Notes: generated by a model from the letters alone, not told the origin. DNA of 64,000 nucleotides from Zoogloeaceae bacterium (GCA_024235655.1 JACKLY010000001.1:806001-870000), one strand, 5' to 3'; shown: positions 1 through 9,532, counted from the first letter of the stretch. Program-made: numbers and translations.

Positions 1-1842
1 GGTGATGTCTCCCTGCAGCATCAGCATCGGTTCGTATACCGCCATGTAGGGAACGACAAAGCCGGCGATGGCGATCTGGATCGCCTTCAGGCCGATCTTC
101 ATCGCCGATTCCTTGGCAATCGAACTGGCGGCAAAGGCTGCCAGCGCAACCGGCGGTGTCAGGTCGGCCATGATGCCGAAGTAGAACACGAACATGTGGC
201 TGACGATCAGCGGTACACCCAGTTGCAGTAGCGCTGGCGCGGCAATCGAGCTGGTGATGATGTAGTTCGGAATGGTCGGGATGCCCATGCCGAGTACCAG
301 GCAGACGAGCATGGTCAGAACCAGTGACAGGAACAGGCTGGACTCGCCAACGCTGAGGATGTAGCCGGCAAACGAGGATGCTGCCCCGGTCAGTGAAAGC
401 ACGCCGATGATCACGCCGACGATGGCGCAGGCGACGCCGACCGGCAGAGCCTGCTTGGCCCCATCAACCAGGCTCTGCTTGATGGTGTGCAGTGTCTTGC
501 GCCCACCCTGAACGGCGAGGCACTGAACGGCAAGTGCAGCGATCAGTGCGATGATGATCCAGATACCCCACTGTACGAAAGCGGCCGCTGCCAGCCCGAC
601 GGCCAGCCAGAAGACATAGCGGAAAGCCGTTGAGGAAATCCGGGCGGCGATGGCAGCGCCAAGGATCAGGATGGCGGTCAGCGAGAGGCCGACCATGCCC
701 GAGAACATCGGGGTAAACCCTGAAAACAGCATGGCGACCAGTGCGGCCAGTGGCAGGATCAGGTACCAGCTGGTGCGCATCGCCGCCCACGGGCTGGGGC
801 ATTGGTCCTTGGGCAGGCCGACAAGGTTCTTGCGGCCCGCTTCCAGATGCGTCATCCAGAATGCCGTGGCGTAATAGAGGATGGCTGGAATGGCTGCGGC
901 CTTGACGATCTCGGCATAGGGCACATTCAGGTTTTCGGCCATGATGAAAGCCACCGCGCCCATCACCGGCGGCATGATTTGCCCCCCCATTGAGGCCGTG
1001 GCCTCAACGGCACCGGCAAAGACGCCGGAATAGCCAAAGCGTTTCATCAGCGGAATGGTGAATTGCCCGGTGGTCAGCACGTTGGCGACGCCGGAGCCGG
1101 AGATGGTGCCCATCAGTCCGGAAGTCATCACCGAGACCTTGGCGGCGCCACCCTTGGTATGGCCAACCAGACCAAGTGCCAGACTGTTGAACAGGTTGAT
1201 CATGCCGGCGTGCTCAAGGAAGGAGCCGAACAGGATGAACAGGAAGATGTAGGTGGCCGAGACCAGTGTCGGGATGCCGTAGATGCCTTCGGTGCCGAAG
1301 GCCAACTGGTCGACGATCTGCGAAAAGGCATAGCCGCGGTGCGCCAGTTCGCCCGGCAGATATTGGCCGAACAAGCCGTAGGCGAGGAAAGTGAGGCAGA
1401 CCAGCGGCAGGGCCAGGCCCAGGATGCGGCGGGCTGCTTCGAAGAGCAGGGCGACCACCGTGACGCCGACCACGATGTCGAGCTGGGTCGGGTCGCCTGC
1501 GCGTTGAATCAGGTCGGCCTCGAATACCCACTGATAGCACGAGAGGCCAATCGCGGTCAGCGCACACAGCCAGTCGAACCAGGGAATCTTGCCGTGATGC
1601 AGGCCTTTTTTTGTTGCCGGATAAAGCAGAAAAGTGAGCAGCAGCAGAAAGCCGACATGCAGGGCACGCATCACCAGCGACGACAGCGGGTGGAATGCAG
1701 CAACTAGGAGCTGGTAGGCGGAGAAGGCAAGCGCGATAGTGACCACCACCTGCAACACCGCCCCACTGAGGGGGCGGGTGTGGCCAGCGTCGCTGTGATC
1801 GCTGAATTCTGCCGCCGCGCCGTTGGTCGTGGCGTGGCTCAT
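1..1842 (-). CDS. TRAP transporter fused permease (DctQ-DctM, TAXI class), partial
   Basis: Inner-membrane permease of a tripartite ATP-independent periplasmic transporter, importing a carboxylate-like solute driven by an ion gradient; the substrate is unknown. I translated 614 codons from ATG at 1842 to the window edge without a stop; the C-terminus lies off the left edge. The protein is almost wholly hydrophobic helices. It shows the small membrane domain first, then the large DctM domain with Gly/Pro-rich re-entrant segments such as GTISGSGVANV and LGMGIPTIPNY, typical of the fused 4TM/12TM proteins that pair with TAXI binding proteins. It starts 9 bases after the TAXI gene, so the two form an operon. 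The family call is firm. Confidence 0.92.
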   Translation of the reverse strand, partial: MSHATTNGAAAEFSDHSDAGHTRPLSGAVLQVVVTIALAFSAYQLLVAAFHPLSSLVMRALHVGFLLLLTFLLYPATKKGLHHGKIPWFDWLCALTAIGLSCYQWVFEADLIQRAGDPTQLDIVVGVTVVALLFEAARRILGLALPLVCLTFLAYGLFGQYLPGELAHRGYAFSQIVDQLAFGTEGIYGIPTLVSATYIFLFILFGSFLEHAGMINLFNSLALGLVGHTKGGAAKVSVMTSGLMGTISGSGVANVLTTGQFTIPLMKRFGYSGVFAGAVEATASMGGQIMPPVMGAVAFIMAENLNVPYAEIVKAAAIPAILYYATAFWMTHLEAGRKNLVGLPKDQCPSPWAAMRTSWYLILPLAALVAMLFSGFTPMFSGMVGLSLTAILILGAAIAARISSTAFRYVFWLAVGLAAAAFVQWGIWIIIALIAALAVQCLAVQGGRKTLHTIKQSLVDGAKQALPVGVACAIVGVIIGVLSLTGAASSFAGYILSVGESSLFLSLVLTMLVCLVLGMGIPTIPNYIITSSIAAPALLQLGVPLIVSHMFVFYFGIMADLTPPVALAAFAASSIAKESAMKIGLKAIQIAIAGFVVPYMAVYEPMLMLQGDIT

Positions 1843-1851
1843 GAGGAATGT

Positions 1852-2802
1852 TTACTTCAGGATTCCGGCTTCGCGGTAATACTTTTCTGCACCGGGATGC
1901 AGCGGCAGCGGCATGCTGCTGGCGGCATTTTCTTTCTTGATGGCTTTTGCAGCAGCGTGGGCGGCAACCATCTGGTCCAGATTCTCGAACATCGACTTGG
2001 TCATCTTGTAGACCGTTTCAGTCGGTACGCCTTCGTGGCTGACGAGGAAGTTCTGGATGGCGGCCGTGGCGACATCTTCATTCTGGCCCTCGTAGGTCTT
2101 GGCCGGGATGGTGCCTGTCTGATAAGCCGGGTCGCCCACCTTGGCAATGACGTCGGCCGGGATCGCCACGACCACAATCTTCACAGCGGTGGCCAGGTCG
2201 CGCAACGAGGCAACACCGAGGCCGGCCGATTGCAGGGTGGCATCGAGCTGGCGGTTTTTCATCAGTTCAACCGACTCGCCGAAGGGCAGGTACTCGACCT
2301 TGGAGAAGTCCTTGTAGTCGATGCCTGCCGCCTTGAAGATGGCGCGGGCATTCAGCTCGGTGCCGGATTTCGGTGCGCCAACCGAAATGCGCTTGCCTTT
2401 CAGGTCAGCGAGGGTCTTGATGCCGGAATCGGCCGAAGCGACGATCTGCACGTAATTGGAGTAGATGCCGGCCACGCCGCGCAGCTTTTTCAGCGGCACC
2501 TTGAAGCCTGCTTCTGCATCGCCCTTCCAGGCGTCGGAGAGGGCATCACCCAGCGTAAAGGCGATTTCGCCACGGCCGGCCTGCAGCAGGTTGAGGTTTT
2601 CGGCGGATGCCTTGGTCGCCTGCACCGATGCCTTGGCATCCGGCATGGCCTTGCCGTAGATCTGGGTCAGCGAGACGCCAAGCGGGTAGTAGACCCCGCT
2701 GGTGCCACCGGTCAGTACGTTGATGAACTCTGCAGCATTGGCGCTGGTGGCGCCGGCGATCAGGGTGGCAGAAATCAGAAGTTGGCGTAGCAGGCGATTC
2801 AT
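1852..2802 (-). CDS. TAXI family TRAP transporter solute-binding protein
   Basis: Periplasmic receptor that captures the solute and hands it to the fused permease encoded directly downstream. It has 316 residues, the usual TAXI size. The N-terminus is a signal peptide ending near SANA/AEF (residue 23). The mature part opens with the TAXI hallmark NVLTGGTSGVYYPLG, followed by a two-lobed binding fold with the segment KGKRISVGAPKSGTELNA. A strong ribosome binding site, GGAGGAGA, precedes the start. Family members bind glutamate, 2-oxoglutarate or other acids, but nothing here fixes the ligand. Confidence 0.93.
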   Translation of the reverse strand: MNRLLRQLLISATLIAGATSANAAEFINVLTGGTSGVYYPLGVSLTQIYGKAMPDAKASVQATKASAENLNLLQAGRGEIAFTLGDALSDAWKGDAEAGFKVPLKKLRGVAGIYSNYVQIVASADSGIKTLADLKGKRISVGAPKSGTELNARAIFKAAGIDYKDFSKVEYLPFGESVELMKNRQLDATLQSAGLGVASLRDLATAVKIVVVAIPADVIAKVGDPAYQTGTIPAKTYEGQNEDVATAAIQNFLVSHEGVPTETVYKMTKSMFENLDQMVAAHAAAKAIKKENAASSMPLPLHPGAEKYYREAGILK

Positions 2803-2833
2803 GGTGTCTCCTCCGTTATAGGATGGTAATCAT

Positions 2834-2858
2834 CGCGGCCTGCTCATGACAGGCCGCG
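2834..2858 (-). terminator. Hairpin between chalcone-isomerase-like gene and TAXI gene
   Basis: Perfect 9-bp stem CGCGGCCTG / CAGGCCGCG around a 7-base loop, about 30 bases past the stop of the gene at 2890. There is no clear U tract on the minus strand, so it may be a weak terminator or an mRNA-stabilising stem rather than a canonical intrinsic terminator. Confidence 0.45.
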
Positions 2859-2889
2859 TATGGTTATGGGTCGTCTGATTATGGGGAGG

Positions 2890-3468
2890 TCAGCTGGCTT
2901 TGCCAAGCAAACCCTGTTTCAGGTCATCCTGCACCGGGTCTTCTCCAAGCCAGGCTCTGAGCAGGCCGATGTAGAAATCTTCTCCGGCAATTTCCTTGCC
3001 CTTGATTTGTCCGTTGATCGTCAGAATGGTTCCCTTGCCGGGCACCCAGTCAAAAACGATGCTGCCACCGGCCTTGATTTCATCAATGGCGATAACGGTA
3101 TCGGACAACTGCTTGATGCGATCCTTGAGTGCCGCCTGCTCGGCATCCGTGCTGTTGTTGTTGATGGCCTTGGCGACGGCGTTGGCAAAAGTGTCGCCAG
3201 AGACATCCTTGATCAGGCTGATGGCGATGCGCTTCGGCCCCTTGGTGGCCAGCACGACCTTGGCGTCGGTGGACTTGGCCGGGAGATAAAGCGCCATCAC
3301 ATAGCGCTTGCCGAACTTGGAGCGGATGCCCGTGCCATTGATGATCAGGTCGGCATCGCCGAGCTTGATCTGGTCGGCGAATTTGAAGCCCTGCACTTCA
3401 ACTGCGTGGGCCAGGTTGATGCAAAGTGCGGTGATTGCGGCAATGGCTGCCAAGGAAAATCGTTTCAT
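2890..3468 (-). CDS. Periplasmic chalcone isomerase-fold protein
   Basis: It has 192 residues with a signal peptide (about 1-22, ending LAHA/VEV) and then a chalcone-isomerase-like domain, seen in phrases such as GTGIRSKFGKRYVMALYLP and FDWVPGKGT. Bacterial exported members of this fold are not flavonoid enzymes; they are generally thought to bind fatty acids or related ligands, and their physiological role is poorly defined. Start ATG 3468 has a good AGGAGA site. It is read in the same direction as the TAXI-TRAP genes but separated by about 85 bases containing a hairpin, so it is probably a separate unit. Confidence 0.85.
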   Translation of the reverse strand: MKRFSLAAIAAITALCINLAHAVEVQGFKFADQIKLGDADLIINGTGIRSKFGKRYVMALYLPAKSTDAKVVLATKGPKRIAISLIKDVSGDTFANAVAKAINNNSTDAEQAALKDRIKQLSDTVIAIDEIKAGGSIVFDWVPGKGTILTINGQIKGKEIAGEDFYIGLLRAWLGEDPVQDDLKQGLLGKAS

Positions 3469-3570
3469 GCTGTCTCCTGAATCTTGAATTTATGATTGTT
3501 CCCGGATGTCGACCGGGAACGGCAAGTTTGCCACAGGGAGCGTACGGAGGGGTAGGGTATCAATATGAAG

Positions 3571-3600
3571 CTGGCACGGCCCGACGATGTGCCGTGCCAG
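3571..3600 (-). terminator. Terminator-like hairpin after proA
   Basis: Perfect 10-bp stem CTGGCACGGC / GCCGTGCCAG with a 10-base loop, starting about 10 bases beyond the proA stop. The following minus-strand bases are not a clean T run, so intrinsic termination is plausible but not certain. A second, shorter stem (GTTCCCGG / CCGGGAAC) lies at 3498-3520. Confidence 0.5.
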
Positions 3601-3610
3601 CAGGGTGGGC

Positions 3611-4867
3611 CTAGGCGCGGACGTTGCCGTTACCGAGCACGATCCATTTCTGGCTGGTCAGTCCTTCCAGTCCGACGGGGCCACGGGCGTGGATTTTGTC
3701 GGTGGAAATGCCGATTTCGGCACCCAGTCCGTATTCAAAACCATCGGCAAAACGGGTTGACGCATTGACCATCACCGAAGCCGAATCCACTTCACGCAGG
3801 AAGCGCATGTTCGTCGTGTAGTTTTCGCTGACAATGGCCTCGGTATGGTGCGAGGAGTAGTGGTTGATATGCGCGATCGCCTCATCCAGCCCGGCAACCA
3901 CCTTGACCGAGATGATCGGAGCCAGATACTCAGTGGCGTAATCTTCCTCGGTCGCTGCTCCGGCTTCCTTTACCAGCGCCCGTGTCTCGGCGCAGCCGCG
4001 GATCTCCACGCCCTTGGCGCTCAGCATGGCGGCAATCGGCGGCAGCAGTTCGCCGGCACGGGAACGGGCAATCAGCAATGATTCGGCCGTGTTGCAGGTG
4101 CCATAGCGTTGTGTCTTGGCATTTTCGACAATGGCCAGCGCCTTGGCCGCATCGGCGGCGTCATCAATGTAGACATGGCAGTTGCCATCGAGGTGCTGGA
4201 TCATCGGCACGCGCGACTCGGCGAGCAGGCGCGAGATCAGCCCCTTGCCGCCACGCGGTACGATCACGTCGACAAATTCACGCATGGTGATCAGATGGCC
4301 GACCGCTGCCCGGTCGGTGGTGTCGATGACCTGCACCACCGTATCCGGCAGGCCGGCGGCGGCGAGACCCTCTCGTACGCAGGCAGCGATGGCGCGGTTG
4401 CTGCGAATCGCTTCCGAACCGCCGCGCAGGATCGCGGCATTGCCGGACTTCAGGCACAGTGCAGCGGCATCCGCCGTCACGTTCGGCCGGGCTTCGTAGA
4501 TGATGCCGATGACGCCCAGCGGTACCCGCATCTTGCCGATCTGGATGCCGGAAGGCCGGTAGGCCATGTCGCTGATTTCGCCAACCGGGTCGGGCAGAGA
4601 GGCAATCTGCTCAACCCCTTCGGCCATCGCCGCAATGCCTTTTTCCGAAAGTGTCAGACGGTCGAGCATGGCCGGTTCCAGTCCGGCGGCCCGGGCGGCA
4701 GCGAGATCCTCGGCGTTGGCCGCGAGCAGCGCCGGGGCTTCCCGGCGGATGGCGCCGGCAATGGCGAGCAGCGCCCGGTTTTTCTGATTGGTGTCGGCGC
4801 GCGCAGCGGCACGCGAAGCCTCGCGAGCCTGACGCCCTACGGTCAGCATGTAGTCCTGAATATCCAT
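3611..4867 (-). CDS. proA: Glutamate-5-semialdehyde dehydrogenase (gamma-glutamyl phosphate reductase)
   Basis: Catalyses the NADPH-dependent reduction of gamma-glutamyl phosphate to glutamate-5-semialdehyde, the second step of proline synthesis, in the cytosol. With start ATG 4867 it has 418 residues, the normal ProA length; the open frame extends 17 codons further upstream but that extension looks non-coding. The ALDH-like fold is clear: a nucleotide-binding region with IIYEARPNVTADAAALC, the VPRGG loop, and the catalytic cysteine C258 in YGTCNTAES. It lies downstream of holA in the same direction, but a small opposite-strand gene sits between them. Confidence 0.97.
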   Translation of the reverse strand: MDIQDYMLTVGRQAREASRAAARADTNQKNRALLAIAGAIRREAPALLAANAEDLAAARAAGLEPAMLDRLTLSEKGIAAMAEGVEQIASLPDPVGEISDMAYRPSGIQIGKMRVPLGVIGIIYEARPNVTADAAALCLKSGNAAILRGGSEAIRSNRAIAACVREGLAAAGLPDTVVQVIDTTDRAAVGHLITMREFVDVIVPRGGKGLISRLLAESRVPMIQHLDGNCHVYIDDAADAAKALAIVENAKTQRYGTCNTAESLLIARSRAGELLPPIAAMLSAKGVEIRGCAETRALVKEAGAATEEDYATEYLAPIISVKVVAGLDEAIAHINHYSSHHTEAIVSENYTTNMRFLREVDSASVMVNASTRFADGFEYGLGAEIGISTDKIHARGPVGLEGLTSQKWIVLGNGNVRA

Positions 4868-4981
4868 GGTGGAGCTGATTTGATTGGATGGCCGGACATT
4901 ATAGCGGCCGTACTGCACAAATCAGGGAGGGAACTCTTGGGAACGATTACACTCTCATCCGAAAGTCGGAGGGTGTCGAAG

Positions 4982-5251
4982 ATGGAAAAGAAGCTGATTA
5001 TCCCAACAGAGGTCAAAGTCTGTGCAACCTGCAGCTATTGGGACGGTGAAAGACAGGTTGATGAAGAGTACAACCTGGTGGTGGTTGCCGATGATTGTCG
5101 AGGCGAATGTCTGGTGCGCGAGCAACCGATCGACGGCCTGAACGATGTCGGTCACATGGACAATTGTGCCTGGGAAACCCTGGAGGCCGATGCGGTGCCT
5201 GATGGTGCCGTTGATGCCGAGGCCAAGGGTGCGCCGGCAGGCAAGAGTTAA
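4982..5251 (+). CDS. Small Cys-rich protein, possible metal binding
   Basis: I do not recognise this 89-residue protein. It starts at ATG 4982 after GGAGG-like bases. Five cysteines are arranged C14-x2-C17, C39-x3-C43 and C62, which could hold zinc or an iron-sulfur centre. The C-terminal 20 residues are Ala/Gly/Asp-rich and look disordered. It is read against proA and holA; its stop codon and the holA stop codon share the palindrome TTAA at 5248-5251. The coding call rests on Cys spacing, a normal start and GC-rich codon use. Confidence 0.65.
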   Translation: MEKKLIIPTEVKVCATCSYWDGERQVDEEYNLVVVADDCRGECLVREQPIDGLNDVGHMDNCAWETLEADAVPDGAVDAEAKGAPAGKS

Positions 5252-6258
5252 GCGGTTTTCTGATTGAGCAGCAAGCCCAGGCGCAGGAATTCGTTCCAGA
5301 CATCGCCGGGTGCCAGCCCCTTGATCATCCGGTCAATCTGACCGGCCAGCGCCAGGCCGGCACAGGCCTGTGCCGTGCTGATTCGTGACAGGCAGCGTTT
5401 CATCAAGGCTTGCCGCGGCCCCCATACCCTTGCCTCGCGCATCAGCGAGTCCGCCGCCTGCCCGTTGTCGATGCCCTGGCGGATCTGCGCCAGCGCCCGC
5501 ACTTCCTCGGTCAGGGCCCACAGTATCAATGGCGGCGCTTCGCCTTCCTGCTGCAAACCATCCAGGGTACGTGTCAATCGCCCGGTATCCCCTGAAAGCA
5601 GGGCTTCTCGCAGGCCGTCCAGGTCGAAGCGGGCGACATCGAGAACGGCGTCGCGAACGTCAGCGAGACCAAGTTTACCGGCAGGATGCAGCAACCCGAG
5701 TTTGCGGATTTCCTGCTGTGCTGCCAGCAGATTGCCCTCGACACGGTCGGCAATGAACTCCAGCGCATCGCGGTCGGCAGATTGCCCCTGGCGACGCAGA
5801 CGGTCGGCAATCCAGCCGGGCAGCTCGGCCAATGTCGGGGCGACCAGCTTGAGCGCAATGCCGGCATTGCCCAGCGCCGTCACCCAGGCTGCCTTTTCTT
5901 CCTTCCAGTCCAGTTCCGGCAGCGTCACCAGCAGCAGCGTATCCGGCCCCGTTCGCTGGCAATAGTCCTGCAGGGCCGCGCTGCCTTCGCGGCCGGGCTT
6001 GCCGGTAGGGATTCTCAGGTCGATCAGCTTGCGTCCGCCAAACAGCGAAAGGTTGCCGGCGGCCATGCGCAACTGGTTCCAGTCAAAGCCGCTCAGTGCA
6101 GTCAGTACTTCACGCTCATCGAAGCCCTTGCTGCGGGCTGCAGCGCGAATGGCATCGGCGGCCTCCATGACCAGCAAAGGTTCGTCACCGTAAACGATGT
6201 AAACCGGCGCCAGGTCGCGCTCAAGGTGCGCCAGTAGCTGAGCACCTTTCAGCTGCAT
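5248..6258 (-). CDS. holA: DNA polymerase III delta subunit
   Basis: Delta subunit of the clamp-loader complex, which opens the beta sliding clamp and places it on primed DNA. It has 336 residues, typical for HolA. The N-terminal region has the conserved start LLAHLERDLAPVYIVYGDEPLL, followed by the AAA+-like domain without a functional Walker A, and the C-terminal collar region (ALTEEVRALAQIRQG). Its start overlaps the lptE stop by one base (TAATG), so the two are translationally coupled in the conserved leuS-lptE-holA operon. Confidence 0.96.
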   Translation of the reverse strand: MQLKGAQLLAHLERDLAPVYIVYGDEPLLVMEAADAIRAAARSKGFDEREVLTALSGFDWNQLRMAAGNLSLFGGRKLIDLRIPTGKPGREGSAALQDYCQRTGPDTLLLVTLPELDWKEEKAAWVTALGNAGIALKLVAPTLAELPGWIADRLRRQGQSADRDALEFIADRVEGNLLAAQQEIRKLGLLHPAGKLGLADVRDAVLDVARFDLDGLREALLSGDTGRLTRTLDGLQQEGEAPPLILWALTEEVRALAQIRQGIDNGQAADSLMREARVWGPRQALMKRCLSRISTAQACAGLALAGQIDRMIKGLAPGDVWNEFLRLGLLLNQKTA

Positions 6259-6767
6259 TATTCTTCCTTGGCCGGCGGTGTTGGCTTGACGGTGGACAGG
6301 CGGCGCAGGATCTGCTGCACCAGGTCGCTCTCCATGTCCCGCCAGAGCAGCTGTTCTTCCTGCTCCTTGGCCAGAACGGCCGAGTCGTCGTAGGTGACGT
6401 CACGGGTCAGTTCGATACCCGTGGTGCCGACCAGGTCGCGCCCCTTGCTGTCGACAACGCGGTAGGCGTAGCGATAACGGAGGCGGACTTCGCGAACCCG
6501 GCCGGAGGTGTTCAACGACAGGATCTGGCGCTCGCGCAAGTCAGACACCTGAATGAAGGTGCCTGCTGCTTCTTCCCGTGTGTCCACCAGCCGTGTGCCG
6601 GTGCCGGCACGGATCTGGCGCTTCAGGCCGGCGCCGATCACCGAATTGTCCGGCAGTCCGATGTTGATGCTCTCGTAAGGCAGGTTGTACGAACCGCGCA
6701 GCTGGAAGCCACAGGCTGACAGCAACAGTGTTGCAACAACGAGAAGCGGGGCGAGGGCTGCGCGCAT
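6258..6767 (-). CDS. lptE: LPS-assembly lipoprotein LptE
   Basis: Outer-membrane lipoprotein that plugs the LptD barrel and helps insert lipopolysaccharide into the outer leaflet. It has 169 residues. The signal peptide ends in a lipobox LLSAC with the lipidated cysteine at residue 19, followed by the typical GFQLRG start of mature LptE. Position 9 bases after leuS and one base overlapping holA matches the conserved proteobacterial arrangement, which makes the identification solid despite the low sequence conservation of this family. Confidence 0.94.
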   Translation of the reverse strand: MRAALAPLLVVATLLLSACGFQLRGSYNLPYESINIGLPDNSVIGAGLKRQIRAGTGTRLVDTREEAAGTFIQVSDLRERQILSLNTSGRVREVRLRYRYAYRVVDSKGRDLVGTTGIELTRDVTYDDSAVLAKEQEEQLLWRDMESDLVQQILRRLSTVKPTPPAKEE

Positions 6768-6776
6768 GGCGGACTC

Positions 6777-9389
6777 CTAGACGACGATGTTGACCAGACG
6801 GCCCGGCACGACGATGACCTTCTTGGCCGGCTTGCCTTCCATGTGTTTCTGCACCGCTTCCGAAGCCAGCGCGGCGGCTTCGATGCTGGCCTTGTCGGCG
6901 GCTGCCGGCACTTTGATGCTGCCGCGCAGCTTGCCGTTGACCTGCAGCATCAGCTCGATTTCGTCCTGCGTCAGCGCCGTGTCATCCACTTTCGGGAAGG
7001 CCTGCTGGCCGGCATCCTGCCCCGGGCGCAGTTCGCCGAACAGTGCATGGCTGATGTGCGGCACGATCGGGAAGAGCATCAGCGCGGCGGCTTCCAGCGC
7101 CTCCTGCTTTACCGTTCGGGCGGTGGCATCGTCCGGCAGCTTGCCCATGGCGTTGAGCAGTTCCATGACGGCAGCAATGGCGGTGTTGAACTGCTTGCGC
7201 CGGCCGTAGTCGTCGGCAACCTTGCCGATGGTCTGGTGCAGCTGGCGGCGGAAATCCTTGAGCGCGCCCGGCAATTCACCGCCGGCGAAGGCCGGTACGA
7301 GGCCCTGTGCGACGTGGTCGTGCGTCAGCTTCCACAAACGCTTGAGGAAGCGGAAGGCGCCTTCGACGCCGGCGTCGGACCATTCCAGCGACTGATCCGG
7401 GGGCGACGCGAACATGATGAAGAGCCGCGCGGTATCGGCGCCGTACTGGTCGATCAGGGCCTGCGGGTCGACACCGTTATTCTTCGACTTCGACATCTTC
7501 TCGGTGCCGCCGATGATCACCGGCTGGCCGTCGGCGATCAGCGTGGCGCCGGTCGGGCGGCCGCGTTCGTCGGTGACGACATTGACCTCGGCCGGGTTGA
7601 TCCACTGCTTCTTGCCGTCACCCAAGTCACGGTAGAAGGTCGGTGCTACGACCATTCCTTGTGTCAGCAGGTTGGCAAAGGGTTCGCCAAGGTCGAGGTC
7701 ACCAAAGAGGCCGACGTCGCGCATCAGCTTGGTCCAGAAGCGCGAATAAAGCAGATGCAGGATGGCGTGCTCGATGCCGCCGATGTACTGGTCGATGCCG
7801 CCTTTGCACCAGTAGGCGGTGCGTTCGTCGACCATGGCCTTATCGTTGTCCGGGCAGGTGTAGCGCAGGAAATACCACGAGGACTCGACGAAGGTGTCCA
7901 TCGTGTCGGTCTCGCGCTTCGCGGCGCCGCCGCACTTCGGGCAGCTGCATTCGTAGAACTCGGGCATCTTCGCCAGTGGCGAACCGGCGCCGGTGATCTC
8001 GACGTTCTCCGGCAGAACCACCGGCAGCTGATCGTCGGGCACCGGCACGTCGCCGCAGCTCGGGCAGTGGATGATCGGCACCGGGCAGCCCCAGTAGCGC
8101 TGGCGCGAGATGCCCCAGTCGCGCAGGCGGAACTGCACTTTTTTCTCGCCCAGCCCCTTGGCGGCGAGGTTGGCGGCAATGGCGTCGATGGCCGCGTCGT
8201 AGCCGAGCCCATCGTACTTGCCGGAATTGACGCACTTGCCGTTCTGCTTGTCGGCGTACCACTCCTGCCAGCCATCGAGGCTGAAGGTCTCGCCTTCAAC
8301 GGCGATGACCTGTTTGATTGCCAGCTTGTATTTCTTGGCAAAGGCGAAATCGCGCTCGTCGTGCGCCGGCACGGCCATCACGGCGCCTTCGCCGTAGCCC
8401 ATCAGCACGTAGTTGCCGACCCAGACTTCGACCTTCTCACCGGTCAGCGGGTGCTGGACGAAGATGCCGGTGGGCATCCCCTTCTTTTCCATCGTTGCGA
8501 TGTCGGCTTCGGCGACGCCGCCCTGCTTGCATTCCTCGATGAAGGCGGCGAGCGCCGGGTTGTTCTTGGCAGCGTGTGTGGCCAGCGGGTGCTCGGCGGC
8601 GACGGCGCAGAAGGTGACGCCCATGATGGTGTCGGCGCGCGTCGTGAACACCCACAGCTTGTCGGCCTTGCCATCCAGCTCGTAGGGGAAGGCGAAGCGC
8701 ACGCCAGTGCTCTTGCCGATCCAGTTCTTCTGCATCAGCCGCACCTGCTCGGGCCAGCCCGGCAGGTTGTCGAGGTCGGCGAGCAGTTCTTCGGCGTAGG
8801 CGGTGATCTTCATGTAGTACATCGGGATCTCGCGCTTCTCGACCAGTGCGCCCGAGCGCCAGCCGCGACCGTCGATGACCTGCTCGTTGGCGAGCACGGT
8901 GTGGTCGACCGGGTCCCAGTTGACGGTACCGAGCTTTTTGTAGATCAGGCCCTTTTCGTAGAGGCGGGTGAACAGCCACTGCTCCCAGCGGTAGTACTCG
9001 GGGGTGCAGGTGGCGAGCTCGCGCTCCCAGTCGATGGCAAAGCCCAGCGACTTGAGCTGGGTCTTCATGTATTCGATGTTGGCGTAGGTCCACTTCGCCG
9101 GCGGCACGTTGTTCTGCATCGCCGCGTTCTCGGCTGGCATGCCGAAGGCGTCCCAGCCCATCGGCTGCAGCACGTTGTAGCCGAGCATGGTGTGGAAGCG
9201 CGAGAGCACGTCGCCGATCGTGTAGTTGCGCACATGCCCCATGTGCAGCTTGCCCGAGGGGTAGGGGAACATCGACAGGCAGTAATACTTCGGTTTGGTC
9301 GTGTCTTCGACGGCGCGGGCGGCGGCAGTCTTGACCCAGTGTTCCTGGGCGGCGCGTTCGATGTCGGCGGGGGCGTATTTGTCCTGCAT
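6777..9389 (-). CDS. leuS: Leucyl-tRNA synthetase
   Basis: Charges tRNA-Leu with leucine. It has 870 residues from ATG 9389, chosen because MQDKYAPADIE is the usual LeuS N-terminus; an ATG three codons earlier is possible. The class I signatures are present: HMGH at residues 49-52 (HIGH motif) and KMSKS at 631-635. An editing (CP1) domain lies between them and an anticodon-binding alpha-bundle follows. It is the first gene of the leuS-lptE-holA operon. The antisense strand carries very long open frames, which are artefacts of the biased codon use here. Confidence 0.98.
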   Translation of the reverse strand: MQDKYAPADIERAAQEHWVKTAAARAVEDTTKPKYYCLSMFPYPSGKLHMGHVRNYTIGDVLSRFHTMLGYNVLQPMGWDAFGMPAENAAMQNNVPPAKWTYANIEYMKTQLKSLGFAIDWERELATCTPEYYRWEQWLFTRLYEKGLIYKKLGTVNWDPVDHTVLANEQVIDGRGWRSGALVEKREIPMYYMKITAYAEELLADLDNLPGWPEQVRLMQKNWIGKSTGVRFAFPYELDGKADKLWVFTTRADTIMGVTFCAVAAEHPLATHAAKNNPALAAFIEECKQGGVAEADIATMEKKGMPTGIFVQHPLTGEKVEVWVGNYVLMGYGEGAVMAVPAHDERDFAFAKKYKLAIKQVIAVEGETFSLDGWQEWYADKQNGKCVNSGKYDGLGYDAAIDAIAANLAAKGLGEKKVQFRLRDWGISRQRYWGCPVPIIHCPSCGDVPVPDDQLPVVLPENVEITGAGSPLAKMPEFYECSCPKCGGAAKRETDTMDTFVESSWYFLRYTCPDNDKAMVDERTAYWCKGGIDQYIGGIEHAILHLLYSRFWTKLMRDVGLFGDLDLGEPFANLLTQGMVVAPTFYRDLGDGKKQWINPAEVNVVTDERGRPTGATLIADGQPVIIGGTEKMSKSKNNGVDPQALIDQYGADTARLFIMFASPPDQSLEWSDAGVEGAFRFLKRLWKLTHDHVAQGLVPAFAGGELPGALKDFRRQLHQTIGKVADDYGRRKQFNTAIAAVMELLNAMGKLPDDATARTVKQEALEAAALMLFPIVPHISHALFGELRPGQDAGQQAFPKVDDTALTQDEIELMLQVNGKLRGSIKVPAAADKASIEAAALASEAVQKHMEGKPAKKVIVVPGRLVNIVV

Positions 9390-9532
9390 GGGTGGCAATC
9401 GGCGGAATTCTGGAAAACCGCAGATTATACGCGCAATTGCCCTCTCGCCCGGGCTGTGGCGATGGCGTGGCGGCTGTACTTGTGGCGGGTAGGTGGTATG
9501 CTGCTGGGCTATTTTGTGGAGGTGGAAAACGT

